DNA of 36,501 nucleotides from JBCBSK01 sp039819185 (lineage in GTDB: Bacteria > Pseudomonadota > Alphaproteobacteria > Rhizobiales > Tepidamorphaceae), in the NCBI GenBank assembly GCA_039819185.1, contig JBCBSK010000012.1:1-36501 (forward strand), given 5' to 3'. The notes under the pieces are model-generated. The model searched no databases. It worked only from the letters and a program-made list of their open reading frames with translations, and was not told the origin of the DNA. Position 1 is the stretch's first letter; each line of letters opens with the position of its first letter. A program made the translations under genes and the position numbers. Shown one piece after another: positions 1 to 7,135 of the stretch.

Positions 1-260
1 ACAAGCGACATCATGGCCGTGATGGAAAAGGCTTCCTCCGGGGTGGTCACGAGATCGGCGAACAGCCGTGCGCAGACCAGAAGAACGAGCAGCGCGAGCA
101 ATGCCCGCAGTGTGTCCGCCAGGGCGGGCCAGAGGCTCCGGGCGGACACACTGCGGGCATTGCTCGCGCTGCTCGTTCTTCTGGTCTGCGCACGGCTGTT
201 CGCCGATCTCGTGACCACCCCGGAGGAAGCCTTTTCCATCACGGCCATGATGTCGCTTGT
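1..260. repeat. perfect 120-bp inverted repeat (fold-back) at the left edge
   Basis: Bases 1-120 are the exact reverse complement of bases 141-260, separated by the 20-nt spacer 121-140. No mismatch was found over the full arm, and the repeat may extend left of the window. The right arm and the spacer read in frame as the C-terminus of a membrane exporter, while the left arm makes no sense in that frame. The authentic sequence therefore begins near base 121, and the left arm looks like a fold-back copy. Chimeric amplification or a misassembled contig end is the simplest explanation; a real inverted duplication cannot be excluded. Confidence 0.95.
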
Positions 261-282
261 GACGGCGGGAGGCATCGTGTGA
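121..282 (+). CDS. TauE/SafE (TSUP) family exporter, C-terminal fragment
   Basis: Only the last 53 residues are present. They show a basic stretch (GQRLRADTLR) followed by a hydrophobic segment (ALLALLVLLVCARL), the usual end of TSUP-family exporters for sulfite, sulfonates and similar anions. The open frame can be read back to an ATG at 13, but that part is the fold-back copy and is not believable protein. The stop TGA (280-282) overlaps the GTG start of the next gene by 4 nt, which points to translational coupling. The family call rests on this short tail plus the TIGR02186-type neighbour, which commonly sits beside such exporters. Confidence 0.6.
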   Translation, partial: RAGQRLRADTLRALLALLVLLVCARLFADLVTTPEEAFSITAMMSLVTAGGIV

Positions 283-1067
283 TCCAAATTGGCGCGACAC
301 TGCTGACCCGTCTTTCGATCGCCTTGGTTCTGATCCTGGCAACAGACTCTGCATCGCACGCGGAAACCGTCATCGCCGATCTGTCGGACTCCCTGGTCGA
401 GATCGAATCGAACTTTGTCGGAACCGAACTCACGGTGTTCGGCTCTATCGAGCGCGATGCCGCAACCGTCGCGCGCCAAGGGGGCTATGATGTCGTTGTC
501 GTCGTGCGGGGGCCTCTGCAAACAATCGTCACAAGGCGCAAGGCGCGCACCGCCGGACTGTGGTTGAACCGTGACGCCATAACGTTCTTGAACGTGCCGG
601 CCTATTACGCGGTCTTGTCAACGCGTGGGCTGTCGTTGATCGGAGATGGGACGGTCTATGAACGGTTCGGGATCGGACTGACCGCGCTCAGATTCCTGCC
701 ACGCGAGGGGAACGTCCCAGAGGCAGTGCGGATCGCGTTTCAGAGCGCGATGATCCGGCTCAAGATCAGCGAAGGCCTCTATCGCGAGGCACCGACCGGC
801 GTGACCATGATGTCGCCAACCCTGTTCAGAAGCCGGATCGAATTGCCATCGAACATCGCCACGGGCGTCTACAGCGCCAACATCTTCGTCTTCGGCGGAC
901 GGTCCATCGTCGGCCAGCAACAATTGATCTTTCAGGTCCGGAAGTCGGGCGTCGAGGCGGAGATCTTCGAGCTTGCCCATGACAATCCGCTTACCTATGG
1001 CGTCTTGGCCGTGCTGGTCGCACTTGCTGCAGGTTGGCTGGCTGGCGTGATCTTCCGGTCGAGTTAG
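279..1067 (+). CDS. TIGR02186 family membrane-anchored protein
   Basis: A protein of 262 aa with an N-terminal signal peptide (hydrophobic residues about 8-21, likely cut after SHA at about 28), an extracytoplasmic domain of about 200 residues, and one C-terminal membrane segment (about 236-258) ending in a short basic tail. The segment around VVVVRGP and the LNRDAITFLNVPAYYAVLST region resemble the TIGR02186 family of alphaproteobacteria, whose biochemical role is not established. The GTG start overlaps the exporter stop by 4 nt. The arrangement suggests a periplasmic partner of the TSUP exporter, but that is inference. Start choice is supported by the overlap and by the signal peptide directly after it. 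Confidence 0.75.
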   Translation: MIQIGATLLTRLSIALVLILATDSASHAETVIADLSDSLVEIESNFVGTELTVFGSIERDAATVARQGGYDVVVVVRGPLQTIVTRRKARTAGLWLNRDAITFLNVPAYYAVLSTRGLSLIGDGTVYERFGIGLTALRFLPREGNVPEAVRIAFQSAMIRLKISEGLYREAPTGVTMMSPTLFRSRIELPSNIATGVYSANIFVFGGRSIVGQQQLIFQVRKSGVEAEIFELAHDNPLTYGVLAVLVALAAGWLAGVIFRSS

Positions 1068-1097
1068 AGTTGTTGTCCACAAAGCGTGACATCCCCC

Positions 1098-1571
1098 ATG
1101 ACCAATCCCGACCCGACCCGCCCCAATCCGAATGAGCCAATGCCGACCGCTGCCCTGATTCTCGGGCCGGCCGGGCTGATCCCGTTCTTTGCGACCGCGA
1201 TTGCAGCCTGGTTTGCGCCCGAGGTTGTTCAGCGCTTGCGCGCGGCCGATTCTGGAATGCTCTATGCAGCGATCATTCTGTCCTTCCTTGGCGGCATTCG
1301 CTGGGGGTTGGCAATGTCGCCAGACTTCGCAGTCGACAGAAATCGTCAGATCGCGATTTCGGTGCTGCCATCGATCGCAGGCTGGGTGGCGCTCCTGCTG
1401 CCGTCCGCGATGGCCGGGTTCGTGCTGATCGGTGGTTTCATGGTCATGCTGTTCAGCGATATCGGCCTCGTCCGGCGGGGACGCCTACCGCGCTGGTTCG
1501 AGAGCTTGCGGATCTATCTCAGCGCCGGCGCCATTCTGTCGGTCGCGGTGATCAGCGCGAGTTACATCTGA
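1098..1571 (+). CDS. DUF3429 family membrane protein
   Basis: A small integral membrane protein of about 157 aa with roughly five predicted membrane spans: about 18-39, 54-75, 88-105, 107-126 and 138-157. The pattern GLIPFFATA near the first span and FLGGIRWGLAM in the second is characteristic of DUF3429, a family of unknown function. An in-frame GTG at 1086 would add four residues; neither start has a clear ribosome-binding site, so the start is uncertain. It lies 30 nt after the TIGR02186-type gene and may be co-transcribed with it. Confidence 0.7.
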   Translation: MTNPDPTRPNPNEPMPTAALILGPAGLIPFFATAIAAWFAPEVVQRLRAADSGMLYAAIILSFLGGIRWGLAMSPDFAVDRNRQIAISVLPSIAGWVALLLPSAMAGFVLIGGFMVMLFSDIGLVRRGRLPRWFESLRIYLSAGAILSVAVISASYI

Positions 1572-1759
1572 TACCTCAGGCGGTGCTTGAATGGGCAATC
1601 CGCGTTCGCGAAGACGCTTGCGCGTGCATCATGCTCGCGCCGCATTTCCAGGCCACGCTGAAACAATGTGATCGTTAAGACGTCGGCTAATGATCGCACC
1701 GTTAAGGCAAGCTTTTATAGTTGATGAACCGTTAACACTGCGCTGCGTAACCTCTCGGT
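1572..1759. other. intergenic region with three CGTTAA repeats
   Basis: This 188-nt gap before envC has no gene. CGTTAA occurs three times, at 1673-1678, 1700-1705 and 1730-1735, in the AT-richer half nearest the envC start, and the last one reads CGTTAAC. The promoter of the envC-ctpA run should lie here, but no convincing -35/-10 pair was found. Confidence 0.4.
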
Positions 1760-3031
1760 ATGACGCTGACCCGCTCACCTCCGATCTGCGCCGCTCTCGT
1801 TGCGCTTGGTCTCATCGCTGGCCTCCCGGCGCTGGCACAGACCAATTCGGCCGGGATTGTCGAGGAACGCGAGCTCCGCGATCTCGAATTGATGGAGGTC
1901 AATGAGCGTTTGCGCGAGACGGAATTGCGCGCCGAAGAGCTCGAACGTGAGATCGCGACACTGGCCGCTGACAGGGTGGAACTCAATCGCCGACTGCTTG
2001 AAGCCGCTGAAGCCGTCCGAGGTTATGAAGACGGCATCGTCCGCGCTGAAGAGCGGCTCGACGCGCTCGGGCTACGCCAAGCGGACTTGACCTCGGACCT
2101 TGTCGATCGTCGCGCGACGCTGACCGATCTTTTGTCGGCACTGCAGCGAATGGGCCGCAACCAACCTCCGGCCGTACTCGTCAGGCCCGACGATGCCTTG
2201 TCTGCTGTACGCAGTGCGATGCTGGTCGGGGCAGTGTTTCCCGGTGTACGGGCAGAGGCCGATGCACTTGCAACGGACCTCGCAGAACTCGTGTCTTTGT
2301 CGGACGAGATATCATCGGAGCGGGAACGGCTTGCCACCGAATTGCGCGGTCTTGCATCGGAGCAAGAGCAGGTCCAGCGCCTGATTGCCGCAAAGCAGGA
2401 GCTTGAAGCCGAAGCGCGGGATGATCTCGATACGGCCCGCGACCAGGCGCGTGACCTGGCCAATCGTGCCGCGAACCTGCGCGATCTGATCGCGGCCCTC
2501 GACAGTGAGGAGCGACGTCTTGCGGGGCCGCGTGGCCTCAGCGAGGCGGAGATTGACGCGGCGTTGCGCGACCCGTCGCGGATTCAGCCCGCTGTCGCCT
2601 TTTCCGATGCGCAGGAGCGTCTGCCGATCCCGGTCTCCGGGCCGGTGATAACGCCGTTCGGCGGTCCAGATGGTGTTGGTGGCGAGGCAACGGGCATAAC
2701 GATCGCCGCCCGCTCTGGCGCCCAGGTGATCGCACCGGCTGATGGCTGGGTTGTCTATTCGGGGCCGTTTCGCTCTTATGGTCAACTCTTGATCCTCGAT
2801 GCTGGCGGCGGGTATCATCTGGTGCTCGCAGGGATGAACACCATATCCGTGTCATTGGGTCAGTTTGTGCTGGCGGGCGAGCCGATCGGTCAGATGGGAC
2901 AGATGGCGATCGCTAGTGCGGCGTCCACGACAGTTGGCCAAAGCCAGCCTGTGCTTTATGTCGAATTCCGAAGGGACGGTCGTCCGATAGACCCGTCGCC
3001 ATGGTGGGCAGAGGATCAGGGAAGGAATTAG
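1760..3031 (+). CDS. envC: murein hydrolase activator EnvC (degenerate M23/LytM)
   Basis: A protein of 423 aa with a signal peptide (about 1-26, ending LPALAQ), a long charged coiled coil (about 30-260, rich in E, R, L and A) and a C-terminal LytM/M23 domain (about 295-415). The normal zinc-binding HxxxD of active M23 peptidases is absent (GEATGITIAA in its place), and the HxH pair is reduced to one His (YHLVLAGM). This is the EnvC pattern: a non-catalytic periplasmic activator of cell-wall amidases during division. The stop TAG (3029-3031) is 2 nt before the ctpA start, so the two genes form an operon. Amidase activation is known for the family and is not shown here. Confidence 0.88.
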   Translation: MTLTRSPPICAALVALGLIAGLPALAQTNSAGIVEERELRDLELMEVNERLRETELRAEELEREIATLAADRVELNRRLLEAAEAVRGYEDGIVRAEERLDALGLRQADLTSDLVDRRATLTDLLSALQRMGRNQPPAVLVRPDDALSAVRSAMLVGAVFPGVRAEADALATDLAELVSLSDEISSERERLATELRGLASEQEQVQRLIAAKQELEAEARDDLDTARDQARDLANRAANLRDLIAALDSEERRLAGPRGLSEAEIDAALRDPSRIQPAVAFSDAQERLPIPVSGPVITPFGGPDGVGGEATGITIAARSGAQVIAPADGWVVYSGPFRSYGQLLILDAGGGYHLVLAGMNTISVSLGQFVLAGEPIGQMGQMAIASAASTTVGQSQPVLYVEFRRDGRPIDPSPWWAEDQGRN

Positions 3032-3033
3032 GA

Positions 3034-4359
3034 ATGCGCAAAGCTTCACTGCTTCTCGTTGGCGTGGTGATGGGCGCGGCCGTCACGATGATGGCCGGCG
3101 CGCCTGGTCTGTTAAGCGGCTCGCTGGCAAATGCCTCCAACCGTGACGCCTATGAGCAGCTTGACTTGTTCGGCAGTGTCTTCGAGCGGATTCGTGCCGC
3201 TTACGTTGATCAGCCGATGGATGAAGAGCTGATCACCGGCGCCATCAACGGCATGCTGGAAACGCTTGATCCGCATTCGGGCTATCTCAGTGAGACCGAG
3301 TATCGCGAAATGCTCGAACAGACGAGCGGCGAGTTTGGCGGGCTTGGGATTGAGGTCACGATGGAGGACGGTTACGTGAAAGTGATCGCCCCGATCGACG
3401 ATACGCCGGCCTCGCGCGCCGGCATCATGGCAGGCGATGTGATCACCCATCTCGATGGCGAGAGCGTCCAGGGACTGTCGCTGACGGACGCGGTCAAGCT
3501 GATGCGCGGCGAGATTGGAACAGACATCCTCCTGCGTGTTCAACGCGGCAATGGCGATCCGCTGGAGATCACCGTCGTTCGCGATACGATTCGCATTCGC
3601 TCGGTGCGCTCGGAACTGCTCGACGATGTTGGTTACATCCGCATTACGAGTTTCTCGTCGCAGACCGAGACGGATCTTAGACGGGCGCTGGATACTTTGA
3701 CGACTCAAGCGGACGGAAATCTTTCCGGGTTCGTGCTCGACCTCAGAAACAACCCTGGTGGCTTGCTCGACCAGGCGGTCGCGGTATCGGACACGTTTCT
3801 CGACCGGGGTGAAATCGTCTCAACCCGTGGCCGTGAACCGGAGCAGATCGAGCGCCGCAATGCCCGTCCCGGCGACGAATTGCGCGGCGCCAAACTGATC
3901 ATTTTGATCAATGGTGGTTCGGCTTCAGCGTCCGAGATTGTTGCTGGCGCACTCCAGGACCATCGTCGTGCAACCGTTGTCGGCACCCGGTCCTTCGGCA
4001 AGGCATCGGTTCAGACGATGATCCCGCTCGGCGGCTCCAATGGCGCCCTAAAGCTTACCACGGCACGCTACTACACCCCGTCCGGCACCTCGATCCAGGC
4101 GCAAGGCATCACACCGGACATCGTTATCCAACAGACCGTCCCCGAGGAATTGCAGGGCCAGGACGTCACCGAAGGCGAAGCCGGCCTGCCCAACCACCTG
4201 TCGGGTGACGTCGAGGAAGAAGCGTCCGGCTCATCGACTTATGTGCCGCGTGAGCGGGAAGAAGACGATCAGCTTCAGTTCGCGCTCAGCCTGATGCGCG
4301 GTGTCGCCACGCACGATCTGTTCCCGCCCGATCCCGAGCGGGCTGTCGTGCCCAACTGA
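3034..4359 (+). CDS. ctpA: S41 family C-terminal processing peptidase CtpA
   Basis: A 441-aa protease with an N-terminal signal/anchor segment (about 4-28), a PDZ domain beginning near GGLGIEV (about 100-185), and an S41 catalytic domain (about 190-385). The catalytic Ser lies in GGSASASE and the general-base Lys in SFGKASVQ; both are present. The tail is acidic. Family members cut periplasmic substrates near their C-termini, and some control cell-wall hydrolases, which fits the adjoining envC. ATG 3034 was chosen because GAAGGAA (3021-3027) lies just upstream and the signal segment follows directly; an in-frame ATG at 3001 would lie inside envC. Confidence 0.92.
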   Translation: MRKASLLLVGVVMGAAVTMMAGAPGLLSGSLANASNRDAYEQLDLFGSVFERIRAAYVDQPMDEELITGAINGMLETLDPHSGYLSETEYREMLEQTSGEFGGLGIEVTMEDGYVKVIAPIDDTPASRAGIMAGDVITHLDGESVQGLSLTDAVKLMRGEIGTDILLRVQRGNGDPLEITVVRDTIRIRSVRSELLDDVGYIRITSFSSQTETDLRRALDTLTTQADGNLSGFVLDLRNNPGGLLDQAVAVSDTFLDRGEIVSTRGREPEQIERRNARPGDELRGAKLIILINGGSASASEIVAGALQDHRRATVVGTRSFGKASVQTMIPLGGSNGALKLTTARYYTPSGTSIQAQGITPDIVIQQTVPEELQGQDVTEGEAGLPNHLSGDVEEEASGSSTYVPREREEDDQLQFALSLMRGVATHDLFPPDPERAVVPN

Positions 4360-4370
4360 GGCCAACTAGG

Positions 4371-4407
4371 CCGTTACCAGGCGGGCGTGGCCCCCGCCTG
4401 ATAACGG
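4371..4407 (+). terminator. stem-loop after ctpA
   Basis: CCGTTA-x-CAGGCGGG (4371-4385) pairs with CCCGCCTG-x-TAACGG (4393-4407): a 14-bp stem with one mismatch and a 7-nt loop, 12 nt after the ctpA stop and 10 nt before the next start. It has no T-run, so it may be a weak terminator or an RNA stabiliser between ctpA and the deacetylase gene. Confidence 0.5.
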
Positions 4408-4416
4408 CTTGGCAAG

Positions 4417-5565
4417 ATGCGGCGCATGGCAGATCACGGACTGGAAAAGCGTCGGGCATGGCTCGCGGGCATGAAATTGCCCGGCGTGACAGATATCGTG
4501 TTCGGCATCCTTACGGCCCTGGCGCTGTTCGTTCTTGGATGGATCGTCGTCGTCGATGACCCGCTCGGCGGACAGCCTGTCGCCGTGGTATCTCTGGCCG
4601 ACATCGAACCGCCAGCCGAGCCAAGCCTGTCCGACTCTCAGACACCGCCTAGCGCTCCGTCGCTTACTGATGTGCCAGAGGATATAGCACCGCCTGTGCG
4701 CGACACTCGGGTTCCGCAAGGTGTACTGATCATCGATGCAAGCCGTGGCGATGGGCCTGTGCGTGTTCCCAGTGCCGATCCGGCGCTCAGCGAGGCCGGA
4801 CCGCATGGGTCCTTGCCACGCGTCGGAGACGACGGGCGCATCTCCGCCACTTATTATGCCCGTCCAGCGCCGCCACTGGAGGCCGGCGCCCCGCGTATCG
4901 CACTGGTCCTGACGGGACTTGGCCTGTCCGTATCAGCAAGCGAGGACGCGATCCGCCGCCTGCCAGGCGGCGTCACGCTGGCGTTTGCCCCCTATGGTCG
5001 CGACGTGCCCCGCATTGCAGCAAATGCGTCCCAGGGTGGGCACGAACTGATGCTCCAGGTCCCGCTCGAACCCTTCGATTATCCCGACAATGATCCCGGC
5101 CCCCATACGCTGTTGACCAATCTCGCTGAACGCCAGAATACCGAACGGCTGCATTGGGTGATGAGCCGGTTCATGGGCTATACCGGTGTCGTCAACTATA
5201 TGGGTGCGCGTTTTGTGGCATCGGAACGTGCCCTTGAGCCATTTCTCACCGAGCTGCGCGACCGTGGTCTCCTGATGCTGGACGATGGCTCGTCGCCACA
5301 GAGTCGCATCTCGTCAATTGCCGACCGGCTTGGCCTACCTGTCGCACGGGCCGATGTTGTGGTCGACGCGGTGCCACGTCGCGGCGAGATCGATCAGGCA
5401 CTAGCCGACCTCGAACAACTTGCACTGTCGCGTGGGTACGCTGTCGGCAGCGCCAGCGCATTGCCGGTTTCGGTGCAGGCGATCGAGGACTGGACGCGCG
5501 ACCTCGAGAGTCGCGGCATTACGCTGGTGCCGCTAACGGCCATCGTGTTTCGCGGATCGAGCTGA
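4417..5565 (+). CDS. divergent polysaccharide deacetylase family protein (YibQ-like)
   Basis: A 382-aa protein with a short basic N-terminus, one membrane anchor (about 25-46), a Pro-rich linker (about 60-145) and a periplasmic deacetylase-like domain (about 155-380). Family landmarks are PRIALVL, LQVPLEPFDYP and LMLDDGSSP. At the position where classical members have an Asp pair (IDDLG), this protein has LTGLG, so a metal ligand seems lost; rhizobial members often show this. A role in envelope polysaccharide or peptidoglycan turnover is inferred from the family and from envC-ctpA upstream. An alternative start is ATG 4426. The stop is 3 nt before rppH, implying co-transcription. Confidence 0.85.
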   Translation: MRRMADHGLEKRRAWLAGMKLPGVTDIVFGILTALALFVLGWIVVVDDPLGGQPVAVVSLADIEPPAEPSLSDSQTPPSAPSLTDVPEDIAPPVRDTRVPQGVLIIDASRGDGPVRVPSADPALSEAGPHGSLPRVGDDGRISATYYARPAPPLEAGAPRIALVLTGLGLSVSASEDAIRRLPGGVTLAFAPYGRDVPRIAANASQGGHELMLQVPLEPFDYPDNDPGPHTLLTNLAERQNTERLHWVMSRFMGYTGVVNYMGARFVASERALEPFLTELRDRGLLMLDDGSSPQSRISSIADRLGLPVARADVVVDAVPRRGEIDQALADLEQLALSRGYAVGSASALPVSVQAIEDWTRDLESRGITLVPLTAIVFRGSS

Positions 5566-5568
5566 CAT

Positions 5569-6105
5569 ATGGCTCAGAAGACAACGCACGTATCCGTGGA
5601 CCCCGAGACGCTGCCCTACAGACCCTGCGTCGGCATCATGGTTCTGAGCCCGACCAACCAAGTCTGGGTCGGCCATCGTTTTGACACGCCGAAGGATACC
5701 GAGGGTGCCGGCACATGGTGGCAAATGCCCCAGGGCGGTATCGACACAGGCGAGGAGTCCCGCGCGGCAGCCTTGCGCGAGCTCTATGAGGAAACGTCGA
5801 TCCGATCCGTCGAGATTGTGGCCGAAACCGCCGACTGGCTGACCTATGATCTGCCCTCTGAGCTGATCGGCGTTGCCTGGAAGGGGCGATTTCGTGGCCA
5901 GAAGCAGAAATGGTACGCGGCACGGTTTCTCGGATCCGATGACGAGATCGATATCCTCACACCAGGTGGCGGAACCCACAAACCAGAATTCGATGCTTGG
6001 AAATGGGCGCCAATGGCGGAGCTGACTGGGTTGATCATCCCGTTCAAACGCGCGGTTTACGAGACCCTCATCTCCGAGTTTGGGCATTTGGCAAGCCAGC
6101 CCTAG
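5569..6105 (+). CDS. rppH: RNA pyrophosphohydrolase RppH (Nudix)
   Basis: A 178-aa Nudix hydrolase. The Nudix box is visible: GGIDTGEE, then RELYEETS, which supplies the metal-binding glutamates. WWQMPQGGID just before it is the hallmark of the RppH/NudH branch. The usual Gly near the end of the box is Ser here. RppH removes pyrophosphate from 5'-triphosphorylated mRNA and so starts 5'-end-dependent decay in the cytoplasm. The length is normal. It starts 3 nt after the deacetylase stop and is probably the last gene of the envC-ctpA run. Confidence 0.9.
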   Translation: MAQKTTHVSVDPETLPYRPCVGIMVLSPTNQVWVGHRFDTPKDTEGAGTWWQMPQGGIDTGEESRAAALRELYEETSIRSVEIVAETADWLTYDLPSELIGVAWKGRFRGQKQKWYAARFLGSDDEIDILTPGGGTHKPEFDAWKWAPMAELTGLIIPFKRAVYETLISEFGHLASQP

Positions 6106-6192
6106 CCGCAAAAAACAACATCTCTGACCTCCTCGGGCCAAATCACAACGCCAGCGCTGCAGAGGGCTCGCAAGAAGCTTGTGAGGCAGCTG

Positions 6193-6221
6193 TTGACTCA
6201 TTCAGTTAATTAACATAATTG
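6193..6221 (+). promoter_or_regulatory. putative arsR promoter
   Basis: TTGACT (6193-6198) is followed after 17 nt by TAATTG (6216-6221); ATAATT at 16 nt is an equally good -10 choice. The -35 is a near match to consensus. The -10 lies in the centre of the large palindrome, so a protein bound there would block polymerase. Confidence 0.5.
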
Positions 6222-6238
6222 TTAATTAACTGAATGAG
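6197..6238. promoter_or_regulatory. perfect palindromic operator of the arsR cassette
   Basis: The left arm 6197-6214 (CTCATTCAGTTAATTAAC) is the exact reverse complement of the right arm 6221-6238, with a 6-nt spacer, ATAATT. The site is very AT-rich against its surroundings. It covers the probable -10 element and ends inside the ribosome-binding site of the ArsR gene, 7 nt before its ATG. ArsR-family dimers typically bind imperfect 12-2-12 palindromes, so autoregulation by the encoded repressor is the natural reading, although the RNA hairpin could also mask the ribosome-binding site. Confidence 0.85.
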
Positions 6239-6245
6239 GAATTTC

Positions 6246-6608
6246 ATGCCGAGCCTAGATGCTGTCTTCTCTGCTCTCGCCGATCCGGTCCGTCGTGACA
6301 TTGTTGCGCGGCTATCGCGCGGTGACGCACCGGTTGCTGACTTGGCGGCGCCCTTCGACATCTCGCCGCCCGCCATCTCTCGCCACCTCAAAGTATTGGA
6401 ACGGGCTGGTCTGGTGCGCCGCGAGACCCGCGCGCAGCAGCGCATTATCTCGCTCAGGCCCGAGACGTTGAAGCACGCGTCAGACTGGGTCGATCAGTAC
6501 CGCGTGTTTTGGGACGGCTCGCTCGATCGTCTCGCGACTTTTCTCGACGGCGATGAGGCCGATCGACATCCAACAACTTCGGATGATCACCACTCCAAGG
6601 AGGACTGA
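6246..6608 (+). CDS. ArsR family transcriptional regulator
   Basis: A 120-aa winged-helix repressor. ALADPVRRDIVARLSRGD is the first helix region; ISPPAISRHLKVLERAGLV is the recognition helix and the start of the wing. The ELCVCDL metal-binding motif of ArsR/SmtB sensors is absent, so this is a non-metal type, as usual for regulators paired with SRPBCC proteins. ATG 6246 was chosen because AGGA (6237-6240) lies 5 nt upstream; an ATG at 6234 lies inside the palindrome and lacks a ribosome-binding site. The stop is 3 nt before the SRPBCC gene. The inducer is unknown. Confidence 0.9.
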   Translation: MPSLDAVFSALADPVRRDIVARLSRGDAPVADLAAPFDISPPAISRHLKVLERAGLVRRETRAQQRIISLRPETLKHASDWVDQYRVFWDGSLDRLATFLDGDEADRHPTTSDDHHSKED

Positions 6609-6611
6609 CCA

Positions 6612-7100
6612 ATGGCACAATTGCTTGCCGCGCAAGACGAGACCGCGGACCTGTTCACGGTCCGGCTCAACCGTCAAATCGCAGCATCGCCGGAGCGCAT
6701 TTTCGACGCTTGGACCGATGCGGACGCGCTCGCCAAGTGGTGGGGACCAAAAGGCTTCACGAACAAAAGTGCTGCCATCGACGCGCGGCCGGGCGGTGCG
6801 TTCGAGATCACTATGGTCTCGCCCGACGGACGCGAAACCCGTATGGCGGGCATTGTCCTGGAGCTCGACCGGCCGCGCCTGATCCGGCTCGAGATTCGCC
6901 ACCGCCAGTTCGAGGGCGCGGCCGAAGCGCCAGGCGGATTCATTCCGACCCATGTCGAGATCCGGCCAACGGAAGAAGCCGGCGGCACCCGCCTCGACCT
7001 AACCCATTCCGGTTTCCTGGAGGCTGCACAACCGGCTGGTTTCACCGAAGGCTGGCAAGGGTCGTTCGACAGGCTGGAAACACTGCTTGCCGCCGCCTGA
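6612..7100 (+). CDS. SRPBCC (AHSA1-type) family protein
   Basis: A 162-aa single-domain protein of the START/Bet v 1 fold. ASPERIFDAWTDADALAKWWGPKGF near the N-terminus and GTRLDLTHSGF plus GWQGSFDRLE near the C-terminus are typical of the AHSA1 group. These are lipid- or ligand-binding proteins without a common enzymatic activity. A strong ribosome-binding site, AAGGAGG (6597-6603), overlaps the end of arsR. The ArsR-SRPBCC pair is a frequent operon in alphaproteobacteria. The ligand is unknown. Confidence 0.88.
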   Translation: MAQLLAAQDETADLFTVRLNRQIAASPERIFDAWTDADALAKWWGPKGFTNKSAAIDARPGGAFEITMVSPDGRETRMAGIVLELDRPRLIRLEIRHRQFEGAAEAPGGFIPTHVEIRPTEEAGGTRLDLTHSGFLEAAQPAGFTEGWQGSFDRLETLLAAA

Positions 7101-7135
7101 CCGTCGATTGCGCACAGCACAGAGGGAGATAGACG

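Noticed and set aside
13..120. Start of an 89-residue protein at ATG 13
   Set aside because: This stretch is the fold-back copy of 141-260; only the part from about 121 onward resembles an exporter tail.
1..260. Hairpin telomere of a linear replicon
   Set aside because: The palindrome lies within a coding gene and has an asymmetric 20-nt spacer that is itself coding, unlike a telomere resolution site.
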